From positions 148-64,147 of the forward strand of contig PMTF01000016.1 of assembly GCA_003167415.1 (NCBI GenBank): a stretch of 64,000 nt of DNA, read 5' to 3'. Position 1 is the stretch's first letter. Each line of letters starts with the position of its first letter. This document shows, in pieces, positions 57,303 through 64,000 of this stretch. Position numbers and translations under genes: made by a program. This DNA is from Acidimicrobiaceae bacterium (GTDB taxonomy: Bacteria > Actinomycetota > Acidimicrobiia > Acidimicrobiales > RAAP-2). The notes under the pieces were generated by a model that had not been told where the DNA came from, searched no databases, and saw nothing but the letters and a program-made list of their open reading frames with translations.

Positions 57303-57679
57303 GGCATTGATCCAATGATGCGAGATCCGCAGCCGACTGAACGCGCGAGTGTCCGAAGTCCGAGCCTCTGCTCGCCGGTATCCACCAACGTACGCATCTC
57401 TCGAACCGCTTCAGTGAGCGCGGCTCGGCCACTGGCCGAAATTCGATACGGTCGTCGGCGGTCCTCGACCGGCAATGGCTCAATCAATCCCCGCTCCTCG
57501 AGACGAGTGATAGCGCCGTACAAGGTACCGGGGCCGAGAGCGATTCCGGAAAAGTCCTCGATGTCCTTCGTGAGGGCCCACCCGTGCTTGGAACCCGAAA
57601 CGAGGCTCGTCAGAATGAGCACCGTCGGATCGTTGGATCGCGCCGAGAGATGTGTCGGTGATGCCGTGCGTCGTGCCAT
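57299..57679 (-). CDS. PadR-family transcription regulator
   Basis: 126 residues. DPTVLILTSLVSGSKHGWALTKDIEDFSGIALGPGTLYGAITRLEERGLIEPLPVEDRRRPYRISASGRAALTEAVREM is the PadR winged-helix with the GTLY recognition motif. ATG start, 11 bases from the -10-like TAGTAT. Likely repressor of itself and of the membrane protein after it. Confidence 0.9.
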   Translation of the reverse strand: MARRTASPTHLSARSNDPTVLILTSLVSGSKHGWALTKDIEDFSGIALGPGTLYGAITRLEERGLIEPLPVEDRRRPYRISASGRAALTEAVREMRTLVDTGEQRLGLRTLARSVGCGSRIIGSMP

Positions 57680-57685
57680 GTTCTA

Positions 57686-57710
57686 ATACTACTACGTATC
57701 ACGTACTACG
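57686..57710 (-). promoter_or_regulatory. putative padR promoter and operator
   Basis: An inverted repeat TACGT-atc-ACGTA at 57693-57705 lies inside a pair of TACTACG direct repeats (57690-57696 and 57704-57710). On the minus strand TAGTAT (57691-57686) could be the -10 box, 6 bases from the ATG, so the transcript may be leaderless. Clear in sequence; binding by PadR is inferred. Confidence 0.4.
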
Positions 57711-57740
57711 CACCCCGCCCGCGCCGATCGGGTCGACCGA

Positions 57741-58172
57741 CTAGTGGTCTTCGCGCACTACGAGGACCGGGCAGTGCGAGTGGTGCACACATTGAGTGGA
57801 GACCGAACCCATCATGAGACCCTTGAAACCCCCGACGCCGCGCGAACCGACGACGAGCAGCGCCGCACCACGACTCGCTTCAATGAGGACCTCGGCGGGG
57901 TTGCCGGGCACGGCGAGCCATTCGACCTCGAGTCCGTCGGTCGACGGCGCCTTGGACATGATGCCCTCCAAGAACTCGCGGGCATCGGCCTCGACCTGGT
58001 CGTAATAGTCCTTGCCGGTCGATCCGGTGACCGGCCTCTCCATGACCGGGTAAGCGTACGTGACGTGCAAATGGGCGTGGCGCAGCTGCGCCTCCTCGAC
58101 GGCGAATTCGAGCGCGTTCCTCGAGAGGGGCGATCCGTCGACCCCGACAACGATGCGTGGGTTGTTAGTCAT
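57741..58172 (-). CDS. universal stress protein (UspA family)
   Basis: 143 residues. VVGVDGSPLSRNALEFAVEEAQLRHAHLHVTYAYP, and the ATP-binding pattern G-x2-G-x9-G-S in VVGSRGVGGFKGLMMGSVSTQCVHHSHCPVLVVRE. Single USP domain, ATP-binding type. Lies 13 bases after the APC permease stop, so probably co-transcribed; USP-transporter pairs are common. Confidence 0.92.
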   Translation of the reverse strand: MTNNPRIVVGVDGSPLSRNALEFAVEEAQLRHAHLHVTYAYPVMERPVTGSTGKDYYDQVEADAREFLEGIMSKAPSTDGLEVEWLAVPGNPAEVLIEASRGAALLVVGSRGVGGFKGLMMGSVSTQCVHHSHCPVLVVREDH

Positions 58173-58185
58173 AGTCCCTGCTTTC

Positions 58186-59754
58186 TCAGTCGACCGAATC
58201 GGCCGGGGTAACGAACTCTTCGGTCACCAGCGTCGGCGAATTACGCGTCAACGTCTCACCACGGAAGAACGCCGGGCGGTACGCATTCATCGCGAACATC
58301 AAGATGATGCCAAGCAAGAGGGCGCCCACGTCGAGGGTGAACGTTCCCCCGATCTCGCGACCAAAGAGCTCGAAGTGGGTGTAACTCTCGACGGGATTCC
58401 AGTAGTACCAGAACGTCCAGCCGAGGATGGACCAGAGAATCAGTCCGCCGAGGAGCGGCGCGAGGCCCTGGATAAAAAAGTTGTGCACGCTCTTGGTGAG
58501 TTGCTTGCGGTAGTACCAGAAGCAGGAGAATCCGGTGAGTCCGCAGTAGAAGGCAATCATTGTGCCGAGCGAGTCCACCGAGTCCGCGATGACGTGACCG
58601 GCGGAGATCGAATTCATCACGACGTAGAGCGCGATGGAGGCGACCCCGAAGCTAATCGTCGCGACCGTCGGGGTGAGGAATCGCCGGTGCATCTTTTTGA
58701 AGACGTCCGGCAGCGCCTTGTGCACCGACATGGAGAGCACCGTGCGTGCCGTGGGCAAGATCGTCGTTTGGGTCGAGGCCGCGGCAGAGGAGAGAACCAT
58801 CAAGAGCAAGAGGTGATCAAGGATCGAGGCCAAGGTGGAGTGGCCAAAGATCGCCGGCCCGAGGATGGACAGTACGTCGTTCGTGTGGTTCTGATTGCCG
58901 AGGCCGATGCCGTGGGTACCAATACCGGCGAAGGACTCGGTGGCGAGGATGACGAGCGCGTAGATCCCGAGCAGTATGAAGGTCGAGTAGACGCCGGCCT
59001 TGCCGGGAATGTTTTTCGCGTCCTTCGACTCCTCGTTCAAGTTCAGAGCGGTGTCCCAGCCCCAGTAGATGAAGAGCATGTCCGACAGACCGATGACGAA
59101 GTAACTGAAATGTTTGATCGCGAAAGGATTGAACCACGAAGCGGCGATGGCGATGTGCCCGACCGGGGCCGAACCGTCGCCCACGCGAATGAGGGCCCAC
59201 ACGGACATGACAATCAGCATGGTCAGTTCAACACCCAGCAGAGCTTTTTGAAAGTTCGCCGAGATCTCGATGCCCACGTAACAGATCCCCGTCATGGCAA
59301 CAATCCAGGCGATGCCGACGAGCAGCACCCAAACGCTCGACGCGTCGTTACCAATGCCATTGGCATTGAAGAGGTCGAAGACGTACTGACCGGCAATCTG
59401 CGCGAGGCTCGCCATCACGATGACGTCGGCCACGAGAACACCCCAACCACCCATCCAGCCCACTCGTGGGCTGAAGGCCCGCGTCGCCCAGGTGAAACTG
59501 GCGCCGCAGTCGGGGTCGGCCTTATTCATCTGCTGGAAGGCGAGTGAGACGAAAAACATCGGGACGAAAGCCAGAATCGTGACAATGGGTGCCTGGAGGC
59601 CAATCGCCACCACGACAAAACCGAGGGTGGCGGCCAAGCTATAGGCGGGCGCCGTTGAGGCAATACCGATAACCGTGCTGGAGATCAGGCCCAGTGCGCC
59701 GGCCTTGAGTCCTTTTTCCGGCGCCCGGTTAGCCGGTTCCACGAACAATGACAC
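58186..59754 (-). CDS. APC-superfamily amino-acid permease
   Basis: 522 residues from GTG 59754, preceded by GAGGGGGG. Twelve or more membrane helices. First helix GLISSTVIGIASTAPAYSLAATLG has the APC Gly-rich unwound stretch, and helix 3 region DPDCGASFTWATRAFSPRVGWMGGW is typical. Substrate not assignable. The last ~30 residues are cytoplasmic. This is the last ordinary chromosomal gene before the tRNA remnant. Confidence 0.88.
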   Translation of the reverse strand: MSLFVEPANRAPEKGLKAGALGLISSTVIGIASTAPAYSLAATLGFVVVAIGLQAPIVTILAFVPMFFVSLAFQQMNKADPDCGASFTWATRAFSPRVGWMGGWGVLVADVIVMASLAQIAGQYVFDLFNANGIGNDASSVWVLLVGIAWIVAMTGICYVGIEISANFQKALLGVELTMLIVMSVWALIRVGDGSAPVGHIAIAASWFNPFAIKHFSYFVIGLSDMLFIYWGWDTALNLNEESKDAKNIPGKAGVYSTFILLGIYALVILATESFAGIGTHGIGLGNQNHTNDVLSILGPAIFGHSTLASILDHLLLLMVLSSAAASTQTTILPTARTVLSMSVHKALPDVFKKMHRRFLTPTVATISFGVASIALYVVMNSISAGHVIADSVDSLGTMIAFYCGLTGFSCFWYYRKQLTKSVHNFFIQGLAPLLGGLILWSILGWTFWYYWNPVESYTHFELFGREIGGTFTLDVGALLLGIILMFAMNAYRPAFFRGETLTRNSPTLVTEEFVTPADSVD

Positions 59755-59991
59755 ACTGCCCCCCTCAAGACATAGCGCCACAGGCGCCGATCAGAATGTG
59801 CCAAATACTACGGCATGACGAGCTCGCGCGGAGGGTTGCGACAAGATGCTCCGAGAACATCGACTCGACGTCGGCGACCCTGTCGACCGCGACGATTTCG
59901 CAAGGGAGTAATCAACCTGCGCCTGGACGTTGATCGACTTCGAGCCTGGCTGCAGGGGATGTGGTCGGTCGCTTTCGCCGAATCCAAGGAG
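59755..59991. other. intergenic region before the tRNA remnant
   Basis: About 240 bases holding the APC permease promoter region on the minus strand. Frames that cross 59980-60050 (for example one encoding GDSNPRP) are artefacts of the tRNA sequence. No other feature seen. Confidence 0.4.
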
Positions 59992-60033
59992 TGGGCGCTG
60001 GGGGACTCGAACCCTCGACCTCAGCCGTGTGAA
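59992..60033 (-). other. 3' fragment of a tRNA gene, probable attachment-site scar
   Basis: On the minus strand, the sequence reads as a tRNA from the anticodon loop to the discriminator base: loop TTCACAC (anticodon CAC would be Val), 3' anticodon stem GGCTG, variable loop AGGTC, T stem GAGGG, T loop TTCGAGT, CCCCC, acceptor strand AGCGCCC and A73, with no encoded CCA. The 5' side does not continue: the bases that should pair with GGCTG do not, so the 5' half of the tRNA is absent. A 3' tRNA half is the usual footprint of integrase-mediated insertion. Confidence 0.6.
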
Positions 60034-60136
60034 AGTGTTAAGAACCATTTCACCTTACGACGCGACACGACGCCGTAGCACTTGACGAGGAACAATGACA
60101 GCGCGAGACGACGTGAGAAAACTGCACGCGACGCGA

Positions 60137-60159
60137 TTTGTGGAGCATTTTGTGGAGCA
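60137..60159. repeat. tandem 11-bp direct repeat TTTGTGGAGCA
   Basis: Two perfect copies, 60137-60147 and 60149-60159, with one T between (12-base period), about 105 bases from the tRNA remnant. They could be arm-type integrase sites or part of a decayed integrase C-terminus. Their position beside the tRNA scar is the only evidence for a role. Confidence 0.5.
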
Positions 60160-60345
60160 AGATGAACACTGCCCGTAAACGGATGACGTGGTTGCTCAGC
60201 TAAGGCGCCGAAAAACGTTCCAAGTATTAGTGGCGTGGAAGCATGATTTCGACTGAGCATTCCGGAGGATTTGTCGAATAAACGTGCTGCAGTCCCCTGA
60301 TTACGACCAGCGAGTGTTTGATTTGGGCCCGCATTTCCGTGTGCA

Positions 60346-60377
60346 TTGGGTGGTCATAAAACGTCCTCGCTCTCGGT
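60346..60377. repeat. 32-bp direct repeat, copy downstream of the Ig-repeat gene
   Basis: Identical to 62571-62602 over all 32 bases (begins TTGGGTGGTCATAAAACG, ends CGCTCTCGGT). On the minus strand both copies contain a GAGGAC-like ribosome site followed by ATGACCACCCAA. At the other copy this ATG is the start of the Ig-repeat protein. Confidence 0.85.
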
Positions 60378-60383
60378 GAGTCC

Positions 60384-62582
60384 TTAGAAGTGTGGCGCGT
60401 CGCATTGCCCAAAAGTAGGACCTGTGACCTGGTTTGGATGGCCGTTATCGCTGGGCGGCGGGGTGTTGCCGGCGCACCAGAGTGCGCCCCAGATGCGGTT
60501 TCCCTCGATCTCGGTTATTGCGTTTCCGACCGTAGGCCCGGACCCGGACGTGAAGGTGATGGAGACCCCCCCGGCGATTTGATTGCCTCCGAGCTCGAGC
60601 TGGCCTTTGTTTCCCGTGAGGCTCAAGGCGCCCCTCAGGACGTTGCCTCCACAGGAAAATCCGTGATCACCGTTGTCACCGATGAGCACGAAGCCGCTCG
60701 TCGAACTGATCAAACTAGCTCCGCTGAGCGTGTCAGCACAATACGTCACAGCCTTTGCTCCCACGGAAATGATGGCGCCGTTCACCGTGGAGTTGGTGAG
60801 TGAGAGGGCCGCGCCAGGTAGCACGACGATCGCGCCATTAACCGTGGCGTTGTTGATACATGTTGAACCGGACACAACCAGCACCGAATGAATTCTTCCG
60901 GTCAACACCGTCATGCACCGCACCAACTGGGAGACCGAAGTCGATGTGCTGGACAGGAAATTCCCATCACCGCCGTAGGTGGCGACCAGAGCGTGGGTGC
61001 CGACCTGCAACCCGGCCGTGATGAGCGTGGCTTGTCCCGAGGGGCTCAGCGGGCTGGTGCCTACAACCGTCGTCCCGTCGGTGAATGTCACGATTCCCGT
61101 AGGGATACCGGCTCCCGGTGGAGGGACGCTCACCGACGCCGTCAATGTGACTCCATCGCCAAAAAATGACGGGTTGGGAACGGAACTGAGGGTGATGGAC
61201 GTCGGCGCCTTGTTCACCACCTGACCGCCGGCGAGCGAGCCGGAACTGGCCAAGAAGTTGGCGTCACCTAGATAGGAGACCGAGATTGGATGCGTCGCCA
61301 CCGAGAGGGACCCCACTGCAGTCGACGTCGCCGACTCGCATCCCGCAGGAGCTGACGTGGCCGAAATGGTTTCTGTATCGAACGGCGTCGCTGCCCCGTC
61401 GGCAGTGAACGTCACGGCGCCCGACGGGAGCTGATTTGGATTGGAACTCGGCGAGAGCGGGCAAATCGTTGCGCTGAAAGTCACCGCCTGGCCGAACACG
61501 GACGGGTTCGCAGAAGAGCCGACGATGGCGGCGGTCGGAGCCTTATTCACTGTCTCGGTCAAAGTGCCGATACTGGAGTTGAAGTTGCCGTCCCCGCTAT
61601 AAGAAACGGTGAGGTTATGACCACCGACCGACAACCCAGACGTGGTCATGCTGGCCACACCACCGGAAAGGAACGCACCACCGAGCGTCGTCGTCCCGTC
61701 AGCGAAGGTCACGGTGCCCGTCGGCGTACCCGCTCCGGGAGCGAGAGCGCCCACACTCGCCGTCAAGACGACCGGCTGCCCAAAGACTGCAGGGTTCGCG
61801 CTTGACGTGAGCCCGGTCGACGTCGAGGCCATATCGACTTCCTGGCTGAAGGTGCCGGAGCTCCCCAAGAAGGTGGTGCTGTCACTCGTGTAGGTAGCCA
61901 CAATGTTGTGGGTACCTGTCGTCAGACCCGAGGAACTGACGGACGCGGCGCCGGCGGCTAGCGTCACGCTTCCACCGATATTGGCGCCGTTGTCTGTGAA
62001 TTGGACGGAACCAGTTGGGGTCCCCGCCGACGATGAATCGGCGGTGACCGAGGCGGTGAAGGTAACTCCTTGCCCGAAGACCGTCGGGGGCGACGGCGCC
62101 GCGCTGATCGACGTTGTGGTGGTAGTTCCATTTACGGTTTGCACAATCGGATCGCTGAGGCTCGTCCCAGATGGCGCCCCCACTGCGAAGGCGGTGATCA
62201 GGTGCGTCCCGCCCGACAAACTCGATGTCGTGAAGGACGCTGAACTCGACCCAGTGGGAACGCAGTCGCAGAAAGTACCGAAGTTCGGGCTGAGAACAGC
62301 GATTGCGTTCATCGGCTCTAGACCGTCGAAGAAGATGACGTTACCGAATGTAATCGAGTCGACCGTCGCGGTAAAGGTGACGCCCTGGCCCAAGTTTGAA
62401 GGGTTGGGATTTGAGCTCACCGTCGTCGGTACGCCATAGCCCGCCGCGGCTGCCGGAAGTGGCGAAATCGTCACCAAGGCAGCACATGCCAGGACAACGA
62501 CGACCCACCCTGTAAAGAGACGCTTGAACCTCATGCCGACCCTGTCGCGTCGACCGGCTTTTCCATGGGGTTGGGTGGTCAT
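60384..62582 (-). CDS. secreted protein with five Ig-like repeats and a C-terminal beta-helix-like domain
   Basis: 732 residues. N-terminus: basic segment then GWVVVVLACAALVTISPLPAAAAGYG, a Sec signal peptide with an AxA-type site near residue 46. Five Ig-like (Big_3-type) repeats, each starting with a TxxxSSNPxP / FGQxVTFTA pattern and ending with THxxVxYxGDxNF: near residues 51, 153, 253, 350 and 460. From ~560 to the end a Cys-containing, Gly/Asn-rich repeat region (NATVNGAIVVLPGAALSLTN, NSTVNGAIISVGA, GNQIAGGVSITF) resembles a right-handed beta-helix. Probably exported and surface-bound or adhesive; no sortase signal is seen. Flanked on both sides by a 32-bp direct repeat. Confidence 0.8.
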   Translation of the reverse strand: MTTQPHGKAGRRDRVGMRFKRLFTGWVVVVLACAALVTISPLPAAAAGYGVPTTVSSNPNPSNLGQGVTFTATVDSITFGNVIFFDGLEPMNAIAVLSPNFGTFCDCVPTGSSSASFTTSSLSGGTHLITAFAVGAPSGTSLSDPIVQTVNGTTTTTSISAAPSPPTVFGQGVTFTASVTADSSSAGTPTGSVQFTDNGANIGGSVTLAAGAASVSSSGLTTGTHNIVATYTSDSTTFLGSSGTFSQEVDMASTSTGLTSSANPAVFGQPVVLTASVGALAPGAGTPTGTVTFADGTTTLGGAFLSGGVASMTTSGLSVGGHNLTVSYSGDGNFNSSIGTLTETVNKAPTAAIVGSSANPSVFGQAVTFSATICPLSPSSNPNQLPSGAVTFTADGAATPFDTETISATSAPAGCESATSTAVGSLSVATHPISVSYLGDANFLASSGSLAGGQVVNKAPTSITLSSVPNPSFFGDGVTLTASVSVPPPGAGIPTGIVTFTDGTTVVGTSPLSPSGQATLITAGLQVGTHALVATYGGDGNFLSSTSTSVSQLVRCMTVLTGRIHSVLVVSGSTCINNATVNGAIVVLPGAALSLTNSTVNGAIISVGAKAVTYCADTLSGASLISSTSGFVLIGDNGDHGFSCGGNVLRGALSLTGNKGQLELGGNQIAGGVSITFTSGSGPTVGNAITEIEGNRIWGALWCAGNTPPPSDNGHPNQVTGPTFGQCDAPHF

Positions 62583-62602
62583 AAAACGTCCTCGCTCTCG
62601 GT
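62571..62602. repeat. 32-bp direct repeat, copy at the 5' end of the Ig-repeat gene
   Basis: Second perfect copy of the repeat at 60346-60377. It holds the ribosome site and start codon of the Ig-repeat protein (ATG at 62582 on the minus strand). The distance between copies is 2,225 bases, so the gene body sits inside one repeat unit. Confidence 0.85.
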
Positions 62603-62784
62603 CGCTTCTTGTGAACTATCGACACTCTCAACGCCGGCAATCGACAGCGCGACGACGGGTGGAGAGCGTGCTTTTGCAGATCATGCCAGGACAAACAGCC
62701 TCTACACATGAGTAATTGTCCTACTCAGCCATGGCTCGCTACCTACTCACCCTGACATGAGTTCGGGGGCACTAAGGTCGCGGC

Positions 62785-64000
62785 GTGGTACAGACCTGGC
62801 CGATCATCGGGCGCGGCAAGGAGATCGCCTCCATTCTGGCTGACCTGCGGCGCGGGGTCGGCACCGTGGTCGTCGGAGAGGCCGGGGTCGGCAAGACCAT
62901 GTTGGCCCGAGAGGTGCGTCGACGGCTGGACGCGGACGGCTGGCGCACCGATCTCGTGATGTGCAGCGCACGGCCGGGTTTCTCCTTGCCAACCCTCGCG
63001 CAGGCCGTCGCGGTCGAAGGTCCACAAGGTCTGCTCGCGGTGGGTCGGCGACCGCGCCTGCCCCGCTCCCCCAAGGCGACGGTGCTGCTGGTCGATGACG
63101 CGCATCTGCTCGATGAGGAGTCGGCAGAGTTGTTGTGGCGGATGGCAGGGGGTGGCGTGGTACTGGTGGTAGCCACGGTGCGTTTGGGAACGCGGGCTCC
63201 TGATCGGGTAGCCCGACTGTGGGCCGACGGAGCCTGCAGCCATCTCGCTCTTGCACCTTTGGTCGAGGGTGACGTCCGGGCGCTGTTGGAGCTTGTACTC
63301 GGCGGTGACGTAGAGGACCGTCTGCCTCGGTTGCTCGTCCGTCGAGCGGCGGGCAACGCGCTGTTGCTCCGGGAATTGGTGCGATCGGGGGTGGATTCCG
63401 GTGCGATCGTACACAGCCACGAGGTGTGGCGGCTAGCTGGTGAACTTCCCGTCGGTGCTGGGGCGGCTGACCTGATTCGCGGCAACCTCGCCGGGCTGGA
63501 CAGGAACGAACTGCGGGCAGTGCAGTTGTTGGCCATCGGCGAACCGTTGCGCTTGGAGGTCGCGGAGTCCATCATCGGCCACGGGTTGATGGAGGCTTTG
63601 GAGGACAAGAGGATTCTGGCGCTCGTTGACACGATGGACGGACCGGTTCTCACCCTCGGCCATCCGCTCTATGGCGAAGTGCTGCGGGCGGACATCGCGC
63701 CGCTGCGGCTGCGCCGCCTGCAAAGGGAGCTGATTAAGGCCGTCACGCTCGCCGAGGCGCCTATCGCACACGACGTGTTGCGGTCGGTGCTGTGGCGCGT
63801 CGAGCTCGGCGACGTACCCGACCCGGCCGATCTGCTCGCCGCAGCGCGCTTGGCCCGCTCGTTCAGTCATGCCATGGCAGAGCGCCTTGCTCGGGCTGCG
63901 TTGGCGAAGAGCCGGTCCGTCGATGCCGTGGTGCTGTTGGCCGAGATTCTCGTCATGCAGGGCCGAGTCGCCGAGGCAGACCGACTTTTCGACGAGCTGG
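62785..64000 (+). CDS. LuxR/LAL-type ATPase regulator, 3' end cut off by window
   Basis: Open from GTG 62785 (TAAGG upstream) to the last base, over 400 residues, with no stop. QTWPIIGRGKEIASILADLRRGVGTVVVGEAGVGKTMLAREV contains the Walker A, and KATVLLVDDAHLLDEESAELLWRM the Walker B of the AAA/STAND ATPase domain of large LuxR (LAL, MalT-like) regulators. Then LVEGDVRALLELVLGG, RRAAGNALLLRELV and helical TPR-like repeats start near the edge. A C-terminal LuxR HTH is expected beyond the window but is not seen. The regulated genes are unknown. Confidence 0.82.
   Translation, partial: MVQTWPIIGRGKEIASILADLRRGVGTVVVGEAGVGKTMLAREVRRRLDADGWRTDLVMCSARPGFSLPTLAQAVAVEGPQGLLAVGRRPRLPRSPKATVLLVDDAHLLDEESAELLWRMAGGGVVLVVATVRLGTRAPDRVARLWADGACSHLALAPLVEGDVRALLELVLGGDVEDRLPRLLVRRAAGNALLLRELVRSGVDSGAIVHSHEVWRLAGELPVGAGAADLIRGNLAGLDRNELRAVQLLAIGEPLRLEVAESIIGHGLMEALEDKRILALVDTMDGPVLTLGHPLYGEVLRADIAPLRLRRLQRELIKAVTLAEAPIAHDVLRSVLWRVELGDVPDPADLLAAARLARSFSHAMAERLARAALAKSRSVDAVVLLAEILVMQGRVAEADRLFDEL

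Larger units (their letters stand above)
60034..60383. other. gene-free stretch between the tRNA scar and the Ig-repeat gene
   Basis: About 350 bases with no convincing gene. It contains a tandem 11-bp repeat (60137-60159) and one copy of the 32-bp direct repeat (60346-60377). On the minus strand the second repeat includes an ATG that would begin an 18-codon reading frame ending in TAA. The region may be the decayed end of an integrase or of a second cassette gene. Confidence 0.45.

Noticed and set aside
58060-59547. 495-codon plus-strand frame opposite the APC permease
   Set aside because: Antisense shadow rich in Asp/Glu/Arg, with no motif.
59791-60048. 85-codon minus-strand frame across the tRNA remnant
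   Set aside because: Translation of tRNA sequence (RVRVPQRP-type peptide), no ribosome site, no conservation expected.
59815-60078. 87-codon plus-strand frame containing WALGDSNPRP
   Set aside because: GDSNPRP is a well-known false peptide that arises when the complement of a tRNA 3' half is translated; the frame crosses the tRNA remnant and has no family features.
60021-60260. 79-codon minus-strand frame considered as an integrase remnant
   Set aside because: No Arg/His/Tyr catalytic motif of tyrosine recombinases can be seen; left only as a possibility for the repeat region.

Overview
The window looks like chromosome of a high-GC actinobacterium. It carries two genes of mycothiol synthesis (mshC, mshD), a phosphatidylinositol-phosphate synthase / PatA / PimA-type cluster, an F420H2:NADP oxidoreductase, a Ppm1-like polyprenol-phosphate mannosyltransferase and an InhA-like enoyl-ACP reductase. 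The gene order thrS-HIT-pgsA-patA-pimA-(M48-like)-pdxS-pdxT-yebC-ruvCAB-yajC-secDF-rel-hisS-aspS is typical of actinobacteria. A deep lineage such as Acidimicrobiia would fit the dispersed FAS II genes, but the species cannot be fixed from this sequence.

Layout. 1-2170: end of fabG, then acpP and fabF (FAS II) on the plus strand. 2226-5316: a degenerate TrpF-like protein, a TnpB insertion and a YgfZ-like folate-binding protein on the minus strand. 5374-15543: mixed strands, with mshD, a VIT1/CCC1 transporter, a MaoC-type hydratase, menG and menF, a GT2 mannosyltransferase, an AglD/UPF0104 membrane protein, ppk1, a SEDS protein and a secreted DUF4232 protein. 15561-43990: a nearly unbroken 28-kb minus-strand block of core genes. 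Read in transcription order it runs F420 reductase, mshC, thrS, HIT, pgsA, patA, pimA, M48-like, pdxS, pdxT, yebC, ruvC, ruvA, ruvB, yajC, secD, secF, rel, hisS, aspS, rarA, alaS, ruvX, mltG, aroE, rodA, bifunctional nuclease. Start and stop codons in it often overlap by about 4 bases. 44032-50100: InhA-like fabI (plus), then an ABC exporter, a TY-Chap-like protein, a LysE exporter, a YczE-like protein and a malic enzyme (all minus).

50375-59754 is accessory. It holds a zinc-independent quinone oxidoreductase, a Baeyer-Villiger monooxygenase followed by an alpha/beta hydrolase, an ArsR/AHSA1 pair with a visible operator, an MDMPI-type mycothiol-dependent protein, a PadR regulator with its membrane partner, a broken ABC-2 permease remnant, a universal stress protein and an APC permease. 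From about 59992 the sequence changes character. A 42-base 3' fragment of a tRNA gene (best fit tRNA-Val) resembles an integration scar. It is followed by a tandem 11-bp repeat, a secreted Ig-repeat protein flanked by a perfect 32-bp direct repeat, and a large LuxR/LAL-type ATPase regulator that runs off the window. This end is probably a genomic island boundary.

The most notable items are the TnpB (all nuclease residues intact, with hairpins at its 3' end that could belong to a guide RNA), the repeat-flanked Ig-protein cassette beside the tRNA scar, three degenerate or irregular core-type genes (TrpF without its catalytic Cys, M48 without HExxH, rarA without a normal start codon), and the ABC permease remnant. 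No CRISPR array, rRNA gene or intact tRNA gene was seen.
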